Below are positions 1-8,386 of a stretch of DNA of 18,599 nucleotides, one piece after another (the stretch's first letter is position 1; each line of letters starts with the position of its first letter). The position numbers and the translations under genes were made by a program. The stretch spans positions 1 through 18,599 of the forward strand of contig SFFC01000035.1 in assembly GCA_004556985.1 (NCBI GenBank), in the 5' to 3' direction. Under the pieces are notes generated by a model. The model saw only the letters and a list, made by a program, of their open reading frames with translations, had not been told where the DNA came from and ran no database searches. The DNA comes from Clostridiales bacterium (lineage in GTDB: Bacteria > Bacillota > Clostridia > Christensenellales > Aristaeellaceae).

Positions 1-1132
<1,132 letters not shown>

Positions 1133-1165
1133 TCCGAGCACCGCCTTTTTTCAAAGTGTAATCTC

Positions 1166-1194
1166 ATTATAGCCACTGACCATGCAGAAATCAA
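1166..1194 (-). promoter_or_regulatory. Sigma-A-type promoter of glyA
   Basis: On the minus strand, TTGATT (1189-1194) and a perfect TATAAT (1166-1171) are separated by exactly 17 bp. The predicted transcript start is near 1159, leaving a leader of about 27 nt before the glyA ATG. That is too short for a riboswitch. The promoter lies between the rnf terminator and glyA. Confidence 0.8.
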
Positions 1195-1240
1195 GGTATA
1201 TCCGTCATTTTTGGACAGTAATTCCCATTTTTCGGCATTT

Positions 1241-1280
1241 AAAACGAAAGAAGAGGAATGGTTTTGCCCATTCCTCTTCT
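1241..1280 (-). terminator. Intrinsic terminator after the rnf operon
   Basis: A perfect 13-bp stem (1249-1261 with 1268-1280; core AAGAGGAATGG) closes a 6-nt loop. On the minus strand it is followed by a T-rich tail, TTTCGTTTT. It starts 33 nt past the rnfB stop codon and about 45 nt before the glyA -35 box, so it separates the two units. The U-tract is interrupted by CG, so termination may be incomplete. Confidence 0.85.
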
Positions 1281-1313
1281 CCCCTTTTCATTCAATAAGC
1301 CCTTTTTATACCG

Positions 1314-2393
1314 TCACTTCTGCTCAGGGGACTTAGCCGCAGGCGCAGCAGGCTTGGCAGCAGCCGGAGCCTTCTTCACCTTGTCCATCTTGTTGCGCGG
1401 CGCGCGGCGCTCGCGCATGGTGATGGCCTTCTTCGGGCACTTCGCCGCGCACAGGCCGCAGCCCGTACAGGCGCCCAGCACCTTGTGCGGCTGCTTGAGC
1501 GCGCCCTCGATGGCGTCAAACTTGCACTGGCGCGTGCACAGCGTGCAGCCCACGCACTTGGAGGGATCAATGTAGGCCTCCTTGCGCGTCTGCAAATCGG
1601 CCGCCATCGCACCGGTCGGGCAGGCGTCGGCGCAGGCCATGCAGCCCACACACTTGTCGTAGTCGACCTTTGGCACGCCGTTTTCCATCGTCAGCGCCTC
1701 GAAGTTGCAGGCCTTAACGCAGGCCTCGCAGCCGATGCAGGCGCGGTCGCACTTCTCCTTGAGCGCAATGCCCTTGCCCGGGTTATGACAGCTCACGGTC
1801 ACAACGCGGTCATCCGGCTGCATGCTCAGCACATGCTGCGGGCAGGCCGCGACGCACTTCTTGCAGCCCTGGCACTTGTCCTTGTCGACGACCGCGATCT
1901 TCTTGACCGGATCGATGTGGATCGCGTCAAACGGGCAGGCACGCTCGCAGGTGCCCAGGCCCAGGCAGGCAAAGGCGCAGGCCTTCGTGCCGTTGTTCAC
2001 CAGGGAAGCAGCCACACAGTCCGTCATGCCCTGATATTCCGCCTTGGGCGCGCAATGGTCGCCATAGCCCTGGCAGGCGACAGTCGCGATCATCCGCTTG
2101 GAACTGCTCACAGAGACGCCCATGATCTCCGCCATCTTCGCGGAGCACTTCGGGCCGCCCACGGCGCAGGCGCCGACCTCGGCCTTGCCATCCGCCACGG
2201 CAGCAGCATAGCCGTCGCAGCCGGGGAAGCCGCAGGCGCCGCAGTTCGCGCCGGGCAGGCATTCGCGCAGCGCTTCGACCTTCGGATTGGAGGGAACCTT
2301 GAACACGCGGCCGGTAACGCCCAGCAGCGCGCCAAAGGCCAGACCCAGAACACTCATGACAAGCGCGGCGATCAGAATTGCAGTTATACTCAC
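1314..2393 (-). CDS. rnfB: Rnf complex subunit B, polyferredoxin with seven [4Fe-4S] motifs
   Basis: RnfB takes electrons from reduced ferredoxin on the cytosolic side and passes them into the Rnf membrane core. An N-terminal membrane helix (about 4-26) is followed by the RnfB-type cluster domain, C45-x5-C51-x2-C54-x4-C59. Six ferredoxin-like motifs follow: C139/143/149/153 (the clostridial GLGTC form), C174/177/180/184, C219/222/225/229, C248/251/254/258, C280/283/286/290 and C309/312/315/319. The protein ends in a Lys/Ala/Pro-rich tail (about 331-359). At 359 residues it is far longer than the proteobacterial RsxB form of about 190. The start is GTG, supported by GGGAGGA about 7 nt upstream. 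It is the last gene of rnfCDGEAB, 25 nt after rnfA, and the terminator follows. The cluster count is from motifs; occupancy is inferred. Confidence 0.96.
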   Translation of the reverse strand: MSITAILIAALVMSVLGLAFGALLGVTGRVFKVPSNPKVEALRECLPGANCGACGFPGCDGYAAAVADGKAEVGACAVGGPKCSAKMAEIMGVSVSSSKRMIATVACQGYGDHCAPKAEYQGMTDCVAASLVNNGTKACAFACLGLGTCERACPFDAIHIDPVKKIAVVDKDKCQGCKKCVAACPQHVLSMQPDDRVVTVSCHNPGKGIALKEKCDRACIGCEACVKACNFEALTMENGVPKVDYDKCVGCMACADACPTGAMAADLQTRKEAYIDPSKCVGCTLCTRQCKFDAIEGALKQPHKVLGACTGCGLCAAKCPKKAITMRERRAPRNKMDKVKKAPAAAKPAAPAAKSPEQK

Positions 2394-2418
2394 TTGTTTT
2401 TCCTCCCTCGCTCTACGC

Positions 2419-2994
2419 TCAGATCAGCCCGCTGAAGCCATTGAACGCGACGGCCATGATGCCCGCCGTGATCAGCGCGCCGGTGAAGCCCTCCATCCAC
2501 TTGGGCATGTTGCCGTTGGCCAGACGCTCACGGATGCCGGCGAACAGGCAGATCGAGAGCGTGAAGCCCAGCGCGGAAGCCGCGCCATTGACGACGGAGA
2601 GGATCAGGTTATAGCCCTCGGTGACATTGAGCTGGGTGACGCCAAGCACGGCGCAGTTGGTCGTAATCAGCGGCAGATAGACGCCCAGCGCCTGATACAG
2701 GCCCGGGGACATCTTCTTGAGCGCCATTTCCACGATCTGCACCAGCACGGCGATGACCAGGATGAACGCGATGGTCTGCAGATACTCAAGACCAAGCGGA
2801 ACAAGCAGGAACGCGTTGACCAGGTAGGCCACCAGCGAAGCGATCGCCATGACGAAGGTCACGGCCATGCCCATGCCGAACGCGGTCTCCAGCTTCTTGG
2901 AAACGCCCAGGAACGGGCAGATGCCGTAGAAGCGGGACATGGCGAAGTTGTTGACGAAGATCGAGCCAATCAGGATCGTAAGAATTGCATTCAT
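2419..2994 (-). CDS. rnfA: Rnf complex membrane subunit A
   Basis: RnfA is an integral membrane protein of the ion-translocating ferredoxin:NAD+ oxidoreductase, homologous to NqrE. The 191-residue product is almost entirely hydrophobic, with about six membrane helices and only short loops. It opens with the family signature NNFAMSRFYGICPFLGVSKK. Cys26 in that segment and Cys114 in TTNCAVLG match the paired cysteines which, in Rnf/Nqr complexes, hold an iron-sulfur centre shared with RnfE inside the membrane. The ATG is preceded by AAGGAGG about 7-8 nt upstream. It lies 12 nt downstream of rnfE and 25 nt upstream of rnfB, so it is translated as part of the operon. Length is normal for the family. 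Confidence 0.97.
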   Translation of the reverse strand: MNAILTILIGSIFVNNFAMSRFYGICPFLGVSKKLETAFGMGMAVTFVMAIASLVAYLVNAFLLVPLGLEYLQTIAFILVIAVLVQIVEMALKKMSPGLYQALGVYLPLITTNCAVLGVTQLNVTEGYNLILSVVNGAASALGFTLSICLFAGIRERLANGNMPKWMEGFTGALITAGIMAVAFNGFSGLI

Positions 2995-3006
2995 ATTCGT
3001 TCCTCC

Positions 3007-3603
3007 TTACGCCTTCTTCGGCAGCAGCTTGTTCATCAGCGCCAGCATCAGGCCCAGGACGATGAAGCCGCCCGCAGGCTTGACCAGAATGCCCATCGGC
3101 AGATAGTTTGCCGGCATCACCTGAACGCCCAGCAGCGTGCCCGCGCCGAACAGCTCGCGCACCGCGGAGATCAGCGTGATGGCGATGGTGAAGCCCAGGC
3201 CCATACCCAGACCGTCCACCATCGCGGGGATCGGCTTGTTCTTGAAAGCAAACGCTTCCGCACGGCCGAAGATGATGCAGTTGACGACGATCAGCGGAAT
3301 GAACACGCCCAGGGACGCATCCAGCGCAGGCAGGAACGCCTTGATCACCAGCTGCACGATGGTGACGAACGTCGCGATGACAACGATGAAAGCAGGAATA
3401 CGGATCTGATCCGGAATGGCCTTGCGCAGCAGGGAAATGACCAGATTGGAGAAGATCAGAACAAATGTGACGGCCAGGCCCATGCCGATGCCGTTGCTCA
3501 CGGCGGTCGTAATGGCCAGCGTCGGACACATGCCCAGCACCATGCGGAACGTCGGGTTCTCGTCGATGATGCCGTTCATGAAGATTTTGCGAAGCTCCTT
3601 CAT
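3007..3603 (-). CDS. rnfE: Rnf complex membrane subunit E
   Basis: RnfE is the NqrD-like integral membrane partner of RnfA. The 198-residue product starts with a short amphipathic stretch (MKELRKIFMNGIIDENPTF), then about six membrane helices. Cys26 in LGMCPTLAITT and Cys109 in VVNCIIFGRAEAFA are the counterparts of the RnfA cysteines, so the intramembrane iron-sulfur site at the A/E interface looks complete. The ATG has a very strong AAGGAGGTG site about 6 nt upstream and follows the rnfG stop by 13 nt. Length and motifs are typical, and the extra material in RnfG has no visible counterpart here. Confidence 0.97.
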   Translation of the reverse strand: MKELRKIFMNGIIDENPTFRMVLGMCPTLAITTAVSNGIGMGLAVTFVLIFSNLVISLLRKAIPDQIRIPAFIVVIATFVTIVQLVIKAFLPALDASLGVFIPLIVVNCIIFGRAEAFAFKNKPIPAMVDGLGMGLGFTIAITLISAVRELFGAGTLLGVQVMPANYLPMGILVKPAGGFIVLGLMLALMNKLLPKKA

Positions 3604-3616
3604 TTACTGCACCTCC

Positions 3617-6025
3617 TTAGTCCACATGCGCGGCGATGATCGCCAGCGCGTTGTTGATCGCGTTGCTCGTCACGGTCACGCCGGACTTGATGTCAACCTT
3701 CGCGTCCGAAATGTTCTGTCCGATCAGCACGGAGAGCGCCCCATCGGTCAGCATGGTTGCGCCTTTGCCCTCGGTCTCGCTGTGCTCGGGGCAGGTCGCG
3801 CCCACGATCACGCCTGCCTCGTCGATCGAGACGTCCAGCGTGAAGGGATGCTTGCTGTTGATGCCCATGACCTGCACCTCGTAGACCGTCGCGTTGCCTT
3901 CCGCGGCCGGCGCAGCCTTCACCTCGTCAGCCGGGGCCGCAGCAGCAGCCGCCTGGCGGAGCGCGTCGTTGATCGCGTTGCTCGTCAGCGTCACGCCGCT
4001 TTTAACGTCGATCTGCGCCGTCGCGATGTCCTGGCCCACAAGCGCCTCAAACACCGCGCTGTCCGCGATCAGATCCGCGCCGAAGCCCGGCGTCTCGTTG
4101 TTCTCCGGCACGCTTACGGACACAATCTTCCCCGCCTCGTCCACGGCGATTTCCACCTTGAACGGCTGGAAGCCCGTCACCTCATACGCCTTGGACTCGG
4201 CAGTTGCCGCGTCCGCAGCAGGCTCGGCCTCCTCCGCCGGGGCCGCTGCGGCCGCCGCCTGGCGGAGCGCGTCGTTGATCGCGTTGCTTGTCAGCGTCAC
4301 GCCGCTTTTCACGTCGATCTGCGCCGTCGCGATATCCTGGCCCACAAGCGCCTCAAACACCGCGCTGTCCGCGATCAGATCCGCGCCAAAGCCCGGCGTC
4401 TCGCTGTTCTCCGGCACGTTCACGGAGACGATCTTCCCCGCTTCGTCCACAGCGATCTCCACCTTGAACGGCTGAAAGCCCGTCACGTCGTAGGCCGCCG
4501 CATCCGCAGCGGGAGCCTCTTCAACAGGCACTTCGGCAGGAGCGGTTTCCTCCTCGGTTTCTTCAATGATCGCGATGCCGTTTGCGGCAGCCGCCTGACG
4601 GAGCGCATCGTTGATGGCGTTGCTCGTCAGCGTCACGCCGCTTCTCACGTCGATCTGCGCCGTCGCCAGATCCTGACCCGCGAGCGCGGCAAGCGCATCC
4701 TCGGTCAGCAAATCCGCGCCCAGGCCCGGCGTCTCATTGTGATTCGGCGCGCTGACGGAAACGATCTTGCCCCCCTCGGCCTCGATGTACAGGGTGAATT
4801 TGTTCATGCCCTTGACGGTATAGGGGTCGCCCGGGATGGCCGGAGCCGCCTCGCCCGCGCCGCCAAACTCGGCAGCCGCCTGACGGAGGGCGTCATTGAT
4901 GGCGTTGCTGGTCAGCGTCGCGCCGGCCTTCACGTCGATCTGCGCCGTCGCGATGTCCTGACCCACCAGTGCGTCAAACACGGCGGTGTCGGCGATCAGG
5001 TCCGCGCCAAAGCCCGGCGTCTCGCCATGCTCAGGCACAGTGACGGAGACGATCTTGCCCGCGTCGTCCAGCTCAATGGCGACCTTGAAGGGCGCAAAAC
5101 CGGTCACGTCGTAGGTCTTCGCCGCGCCTTCTTCCGGCGTGCCCGCCTGACGGAGCGCGTCGTTAATGGCGTTGCTGGTCAGCGTCGCGCCGGCCTTCAC
5201 GTCGATCTGCGCCGTCGCGATATCCTGACCCACCAGCGCGTCAAACACGGCAGTATCGGCGATCAGGTCCGCGCCGAAGCCCGGCGTCTCGCCATGCTCA
5301 GGCACGCTGACGGAGACGATCTTGCCGTTCTCGTCGACCGCGATCTCCACCTTGAACGGCGCAAAGCCCGTAACATCATAGGTAGCCGTCGTCACGATGG
5401 GCTCGGCCTCCGCGGTTTCGCCGCCGTTGGCCGCAGCCGCAGCCGCGAGAATCGCTTCCTTGTCTCCCGCATGCGGCTCGATGCCCAGCGTATCGCGGGT
5501 ATAGGTCAGCATGTCAGACACGGCGTTGACAAACGCGGTCGAGGAGATCGTCGCGCCGCCAATGGTGTCAACGTCGTCACGCAGCGTATCGGGATCCGCG
5601 GCGATGCCGATGAACTGATCCATGAATTCATCCTCGCCGACCCTGCTGCCCAGACCGGCGGTCTCCTGCAGCGCGCCGACGTAGGTCTGTGTCACATAGC
5701 CCTCCGTGCTCACGCCCAGCGTGATCGGGATGGGGCCACCGTAGCCCTGCGGGTTCGCGACCAGGGCATATCCCTGAACGTCGCCCGCGTCATCCTTGCC
5801 GGCGAAAAGCTGCTCCACAGCGCTGCCCTCGGCAAGGCCCTCGATGCTTTCGATTTCCTCATAGTTCGCGCAGCCCGGGAGCACCTTGTTGAGCGCTTCC
5901 TTCTGCGCGGCGATCTTCTGCTCTGCGATCGGGCCCTTTGTCACCTCATAGGTCAGGGCGAGCAGCACGGCCGCGACGAGCGAGAAGACGAACAGACGAA
6001 CTGCGAGCTTGATGATATCACGCAT
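3617..6025 (-). CDS. rnfG: Rnf complex subunit G with six extra FMN-binding repeats
   Basis: RnfG normally is a protein of about 200 residues: one N-terminal membrane helix and one extracytoplasmic FMN-binding domain whose Thr carries covalent FMN. Here residues 1-185 are that standard unit: helix about 7-26, ETAGLG (121-126) and the flavinylation motif D153-TIGGAT159-IS. Six more FMN-binding-type repeats follow, at about 216-294, 305-383, 402-478, 512-590, 613-691 and 715-797. Each has E-T-x-G-x-G and a terminal D-x-x-[SA]-G-[AV]-T-x-T. Candidate FMN threonines are T281, T370, T465, T577, T679 and T784. Linkers are Ala/Pro/Glu-rich and acidic. No sorting signal or second membrane helix is seen, so the chain is predicted to extend outside the membrane from its N-terminal anchor. 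The ATG at 6025 is chosen because GGGAGGT sits 8 nt upstream; a TTG at 6043 would include that site. The gene overlaps rnfD by 8 nt. Total 802 residues. RnfG identity is secure; loading of the extra repeats with FMN is inferred. Confidence 0.95.
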   Translation of the reverse strand: MRDIIKLAVRLFVFSLVAAVLLALTYEVTKGPIAEQKIAAQKEALNKVLPGCANYEEIESIEGLAEGSAVEQLFAGKDDAGDVQGYALVANPQGYGGPIPITLGVSTEGYVTQTYVGALQETAGLGSRVGEDEFMDQFIGIAADPDTLRDDVDTIGGATISSTAFVNAVSDMLTYTRDTLGIEPHAGDKEAILAAAAAANGGETAEAEPIVTTATYDVTGFAPFKVEIAVDENGKIVSVSVPEHGETPGFGADLIADTAVFDALVGQDIATAQIDVKAGATLTSNAINDALRQAGTPEEGAAKTYDVTGFAPFKVAIELDDAGKIVSVTVPEHGETPGFGADLIADTAVFDALVGQDIATAQIDVKAGATLTSNAINDALRQAAAEFGGAGEAAPAIPGDPYTVKGMNKFTLYIEAEGGKIVSVSAPNHNETPGLGADLLTEDALAALAGQDLATAQIDVRSGVTLTSNAINDALRQAAAANGIAIIEETEEETAPAEVPVEEAPAADAAAYDVTGFQPFKVEIAVDEAGKIVSVNVPENSETPGFGADLIADSAVFEALVGQDIATAQIDVKSGVTLTSNAINDALRQAAAAAAPAEEAEPAADAATAESKAYEVTGFQPFKVEIAVDEAGKIVSVSVPENNETPGFGADLIADSAVFEALVGQDIATAQIDVKSGVTLTSNAINDALRQAAAAAAPADEVKAAPAAEGNATVYEVQVMGINSKHPFTLDVSIDEAGVIVGATCPEHSETEGKGATMLTDGALSVLIGQNISDAKVDIKSGVTVTSNAINNALAIIAAHVD
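3635..5380 (-). repeat. Six in-frame FMN-binding repeat units within rnfG
   Basis: Units at 5144-5380, 4877-5113, 4592-4822, 4256-4492, 3953-4189 and 3635-3883 each encode about 77-83 residues. Units 4 and 5 (303-nt period) differ at only a scattering of mostly third-codon positions and look over 90% identical by eye. Units 1 and 2 (267-nt period) form a second close pair. Units 3 and 6 are more diverged. The pattern indicates growth by in-frame tandem duplication, with linkers of variable length between units. Confidence 0.93.
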
Positions 6026-6959
6026 TCTTCTTGACCTCCCCAAAGCTCTTAATGCCGGTCACGCGCTCAATCAGCGGAGACACGACGTTCATCAGCAGGA
6101 TGGCGAAAGAGCACCACTCCGCCGGCGTGCTCTTGCAGAAGCGGAAGATGAACAGCAGCAGACCGCAGCCCACGCCGAAGACGAGCTTGCCCTTGTCCGT
6201 CGCGGGAGAAGAAGAATAATCGGTCGCCATGAAGAACGCGCCCAGAATCAGGCCGCCGGAGAGCACCTGATAGAGCGTCGCGCTCAGGCTGAAGCCGGTG
6301 CCGATCAGGTAGCACAGCGCGAACGTGCCGATGAAGGCGACCGGGATGTGCCAGCTGATGACGCGGCGCCAGAGCAGATAGGCCGCGCCGATGAGCAGCG
6401 CCAGCTTGCAGGTCTCGCCGATGGTGCCCGGGATGTTGCCCAGGAAGAGCTGCGCCAGCGAATAATTCTGCGCAGCGATCGGAGTCGCAGAAGCGACGGC
6501 GTCGACGCCCGCCAGGCTGCCAAAGGCCGGCGCGGCGAACGTGTTCATGAGGCTCGCCCAGGAGAGCGAGAGGATCGCGCGCGCGGCCAGCGCCGGGTTG
6601 GCAAAGTTCTGGCCGATGCCGCCAAAGATCATCTTCACCAGGAGAATGGCGATGACGGAGCCAACGACCGGCATCCAATAAGGAACGGTCGAGGGCAGGT
6701 TCATGGCCAGCAGCATGCCGGTGACGACGGCGCTGAAATCGCCGATGGTGCTCTTCTGATGCGCAGCCTTGCAGTAGAAATGCTCGCTCAGAACCGCAGC
6801 CGCAATGGACAATGCCAGAATCACCAGGGACCGATAGCCGAAGAACAGCACGCCCGCGGCGGCCGCCGGCAGCAGCGCAATGCAGACATCCTGCATGATG
6901 CGCGCGGTCGTGACATTATCACGCAGATGCGGAGAAGACGAAATCACATACTTAGACAT
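6018..6959 (-). CDS. rnfD: Rnf complex membrane subunit D, flavoprotein
   Basis: RnfD is the NqrB-like membrane subunit that carries covalently bound FMN. The product has 313 residues and many hydrophobic helices. It starts MSKYVISSSPHLRDN, a familiar RnfD opening. The FMN attachment region is D153-AVASAT159-PI; Thr159 is the likely attachment residue. This deviates from the classical SGAT because Ala-Ser replaces Ser-Gly just before Ala-Thr. A second family motif, TDYSSSPATDKGK, is at about 246-258. ATG at 6959 is preferred: GGAGG (6969-6973) lies 9 nt upstream, whereas a GTG at 6965 would be only 3 nt from it. It follows rnfC by 22 nt and overlaps rnfG by 8 nt, suggesting translational coupling. 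It needs an ApbE-type transferase encoded elsewhere. Confidence 0.96.
   Translation of the reverse strand: MSKYVISSSPHLRDNVTTARIMQDVCIALLPAAAAGVLFFGYRSLVILALSIAAAVLSEHFYCKAAHQKSTIGDFSAVVTGMLLAMNLPSTVPYWMPVVGSVIAILLVKMIFGGIGQNFANPALAARAILSLSWASLMNTFAAPAFGSLAGVDAVASATPIAAQNYSLAQLFLGNIPGTIGETCKLALLIGAAYLLWRRVISWHIPVAFIGTFALCYLIGTGFSLSATLYQVLSGGLILGAFFMATDYSSSPATDKGKLVFGVGCGLLLFIFRFCKSTPAEWCSFAILLMNVVSPLIERVTGIKSFGEVKKNA
6034..6040 (-). promoter_or_regulatory. Ribosome binding site that fixes the rnfG start
   Basis: GGGAGGT on the minus strand lies 8 nt before the ATG at 6025 and inside the last codons of rnfD. It rules out the upstream TTG at 6043, whose reading would contain the site itself. 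Confidence 0.85.
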
Positions 6960-6981
6960 TTTCACGTTCCTCCGTATTCAG

Positions 6982-8301
6982 TTAGGACTTTTTGCTCTTG
7001 GCTATCGCCTTGGCGACGCGGCAGCTCTGCGTCAGCTCACGCTTGGCCGGGCAGCTGTAGGTACAGGAGCCGCATTCCATGCAGTTGAGCGCGCCGGCCG
7101 CAATCGCGCCGTCGTAGTTGCCCTTGCGAACGAGCGAGTCGATCTTGGAGGGCATCAGGCCCATCGGGCAGGCGCGCAGGCAGCGTCCGCAGCGGATGCA
7201 CGCGGATTCCTGGCTGCTGATCGCCTCTTCACCCAGAGCGAGAAAGCCGCCGCAGTTCTTGGTGACCGGGAAGTTGAGCGTCGGCACGGTATTGCCCATC
7301 ATGGGGCCGCCGACGATCAGCTTGCGCACGCCGTCCGTCAGGCCGCCTGCCTGATCGATCACGTCGAGCATGGAGGTGCCGATGCGCACGCGCAGGTTGC
7401 ACGGCTCGGCCACACGGCCCGAGACGGTCACGACGCGGTCGATGATCGGCCTGCCCTGGCGCACGGCGTCGGAGAGCGCAGCACAGGTGGCCACGTTGAG
7501 CACAGCGCACTGCGCGGCGGACGGGAGCGCGCCGTTGGGTACCTTGCGGCCCGTGAGCGCGTAAATCAGCATCTTTTCAAAGCCCTGCGGATACTTGGCG
7601 GGCAGCGCAACGATCTCCACGCCGTCCTTCGCGGCGGCCTTCATGGCCTCCACAGCGTCGGGCTTGTTGTTTTCAATGCCCACCACCGCGCGGGAAGCAC
7701 CGATGGCCTTCTTGGCCAGCAGGATGCCGTCGATGATCTTGTCGGCGCACTCCAGCATCAGCCTGTGATCGCTGGTCAGATACGGCTCGCACTCGCTGCC
7801 GTTGACCACGAGTGTGTCAAGAGGCTTCTCCAGCTTCGAGGTATTGAGCTTGACCGCTGTCGGGAACGCCGCGCCGCCCAGGCCGACCACGCCGCACCTG
7901 CCGGCGATAGCCGCGATATCCGCCGGAGAAAGCGCATCGACGTTTTCGCACGGATGGACGGACTCGTCCCACCTGTCCTCAAAGTCGTTTTCAATCACAA
8001 CCGCCGCAGCTGTCTTGCCGCTGGGCAGCGTGCAGGTCGTCACCGCGACCACCTTGCCGGAAACGGACGCATGTACGGGCGCGGAAATGAATCCCTGCGC
8101 TTCGCCGATGACCTGGCCCATGTTGACCGTCTGGCCGGCCTTGACGCAGCACGCCGCCGGCGCGCCGCCATGCTGAACCATCGCAATCGTCACCTGAGCC
8201 GGAGCAGCCGCGTTCACAATCTGCTTGGACTGGGTTGCGCTTTTTCCGTTCCCAATCTCGCGGGGATGGACGCCGCCGCCAAATGTCTGGGTAATAGCCA
8301 C
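6982..8301 (-). CDS. rnfC: Rnf complex subunit C, NADH-binding iron-sulfur flavoprotein
   Basis: RnfC is the peripheral cytosolic subunit where NAD+ is reduced, or NADH oxidised, using FMN and two [4Fe-4S] clusters. The 439-residue product begins MAITQTFGGGVHPRE, as clostridial RnfC does. It has a barrel-sandwich N-terminal part (about 30-95), the nucleotide/FMN-binding glycine loop GLGGAAFPTAVK (140-151), NGSECEPYLTSDHR (167-180), and two cluster motifs, C368/371/374/378 and C407/410/413/417. GTG at 8301 is chosen because GGGAGG (8311-8316) is 9 nt upstream. In-frame TTG codons further upstream are either too close to that site or lack one. It is the first gene of the operon, about 80 nt below the promoter. 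Confidence 0.97.
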   Translation of the reverse strand: MAITQTFGGGVHPREIGNGKSATQSKQIVNAAAPAQVTIAMVQHGGAPAACCVKAGQTVNMGQVIGEAQGFISAPVHASVSGKVVAVTTCTLPSGKTAAAVVIENDFEDRWDESVHPCENVDALSPADIAAIAGRCGVVGLGGAAFPTAVKLNTSKLEKPLDTLVVNGSECEPYLTSDHRLMLECADKIIDGILLAKKAIGASRAVVGIENNKPDAVEAMKAAAKDGVEIVALPAKYPQGFEKMLIYALTGRKVPNGALPSAAQCAVLNVATCAALSDAVRQGRPIIDRVVTVSGRVAEPCNLRVRIGTSMLDVIDQAGGLTDGVRKLIVGGPMMGNTVPTLNFPVTKNCGGFLALGEEAISSQESACIRCGRCLRACPMGLMPSKIDSLVRKGNYDGAIAAGALNCMECGSCTYSCPAKRELTQSCRVAKAIAKSKKS

Positions 8302-8310
8302 AGACAAGTT

Positions 8311-8316
8311 CCTCCC
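8311..8316 (-). promoter_or_regulatory. Ribosome binding site that fixes the rnfC start
   Basis: GGGAGG on the minus strand lies 9 nt upstream of the GTG at 8301. The nearer TTG at 8307 would leave only 3 nt, and the distal TTG at 8328 has no comparable site in front of it. Confidence 0.8.
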
Positions 8317-8323
8317 TTCACTT

Positions 8324-8370
8324 TTCAAGCGCTTGTGCCGTCACAACCGATCTGTCACAAAGAACTTGAA
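8324..8370 (-). promoter_or_regulatory. Inverted-repeat-rich leader of the rnf operon
   Basis: The untranslated leader between the predicted start near 8380 and rnfC contains a perfect palindrome CAAGCGCTTG (8326-8335) and a dyad TTGTG-N4-CACAA (8333-8346). A further TGTGAC copy 14 nt away makes a direct repeat, and a TTCAAG/CTTGAA pair (8324-8329 with 8365-8370) can enclose the rest. It could be an operator or a foldable leader. No known factor is assigned: the half-sites resemble Rex sites but the spacing is wrong. Confidence 0.35.
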
Positions 8371-8386
8371 CAAAATGTTACGCTAC

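Noticed and set aside
1133..1200. Riboswitch (for example glycine) ahead of glyA
   Set aside because: The predicted leader is only about 27 nt, too short for any aptamer.
3635..5380. Regularly spaced near-identical repeats suggestive of a CRISPR or satellite array
   Set aside because: Units are about 240 nt, in frame, and encode recognisable FMN-binding-type domains; no short repeat-spacer pattern.
3416..6034. Very long open frame on the plus strand opposite rnfG and rnfE, with repeated segments
   Set aside because: It is the antisense shadow of the rnfG repeat array in G+C-rich DNA; the Arg/His/Asp-rich product has no family features, and the minus-strand frame has clear domains and ribosome binding sites.
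6025..6043. TTG start at 6043 for rnfG
   Set aside because: That frame would translate through the strong GGGAGGT site; the ATG at 6025 sits 8 nt after it.
8333..8360. Rex operator upstream of rnfC
   Set aside because: TTGTG and CACAA half-sites exist, but they are 4 bp apart rather than the 8 bp of the TTGTGAA-N4-TTCACAA consensus; kept only as an unassigned dyad.
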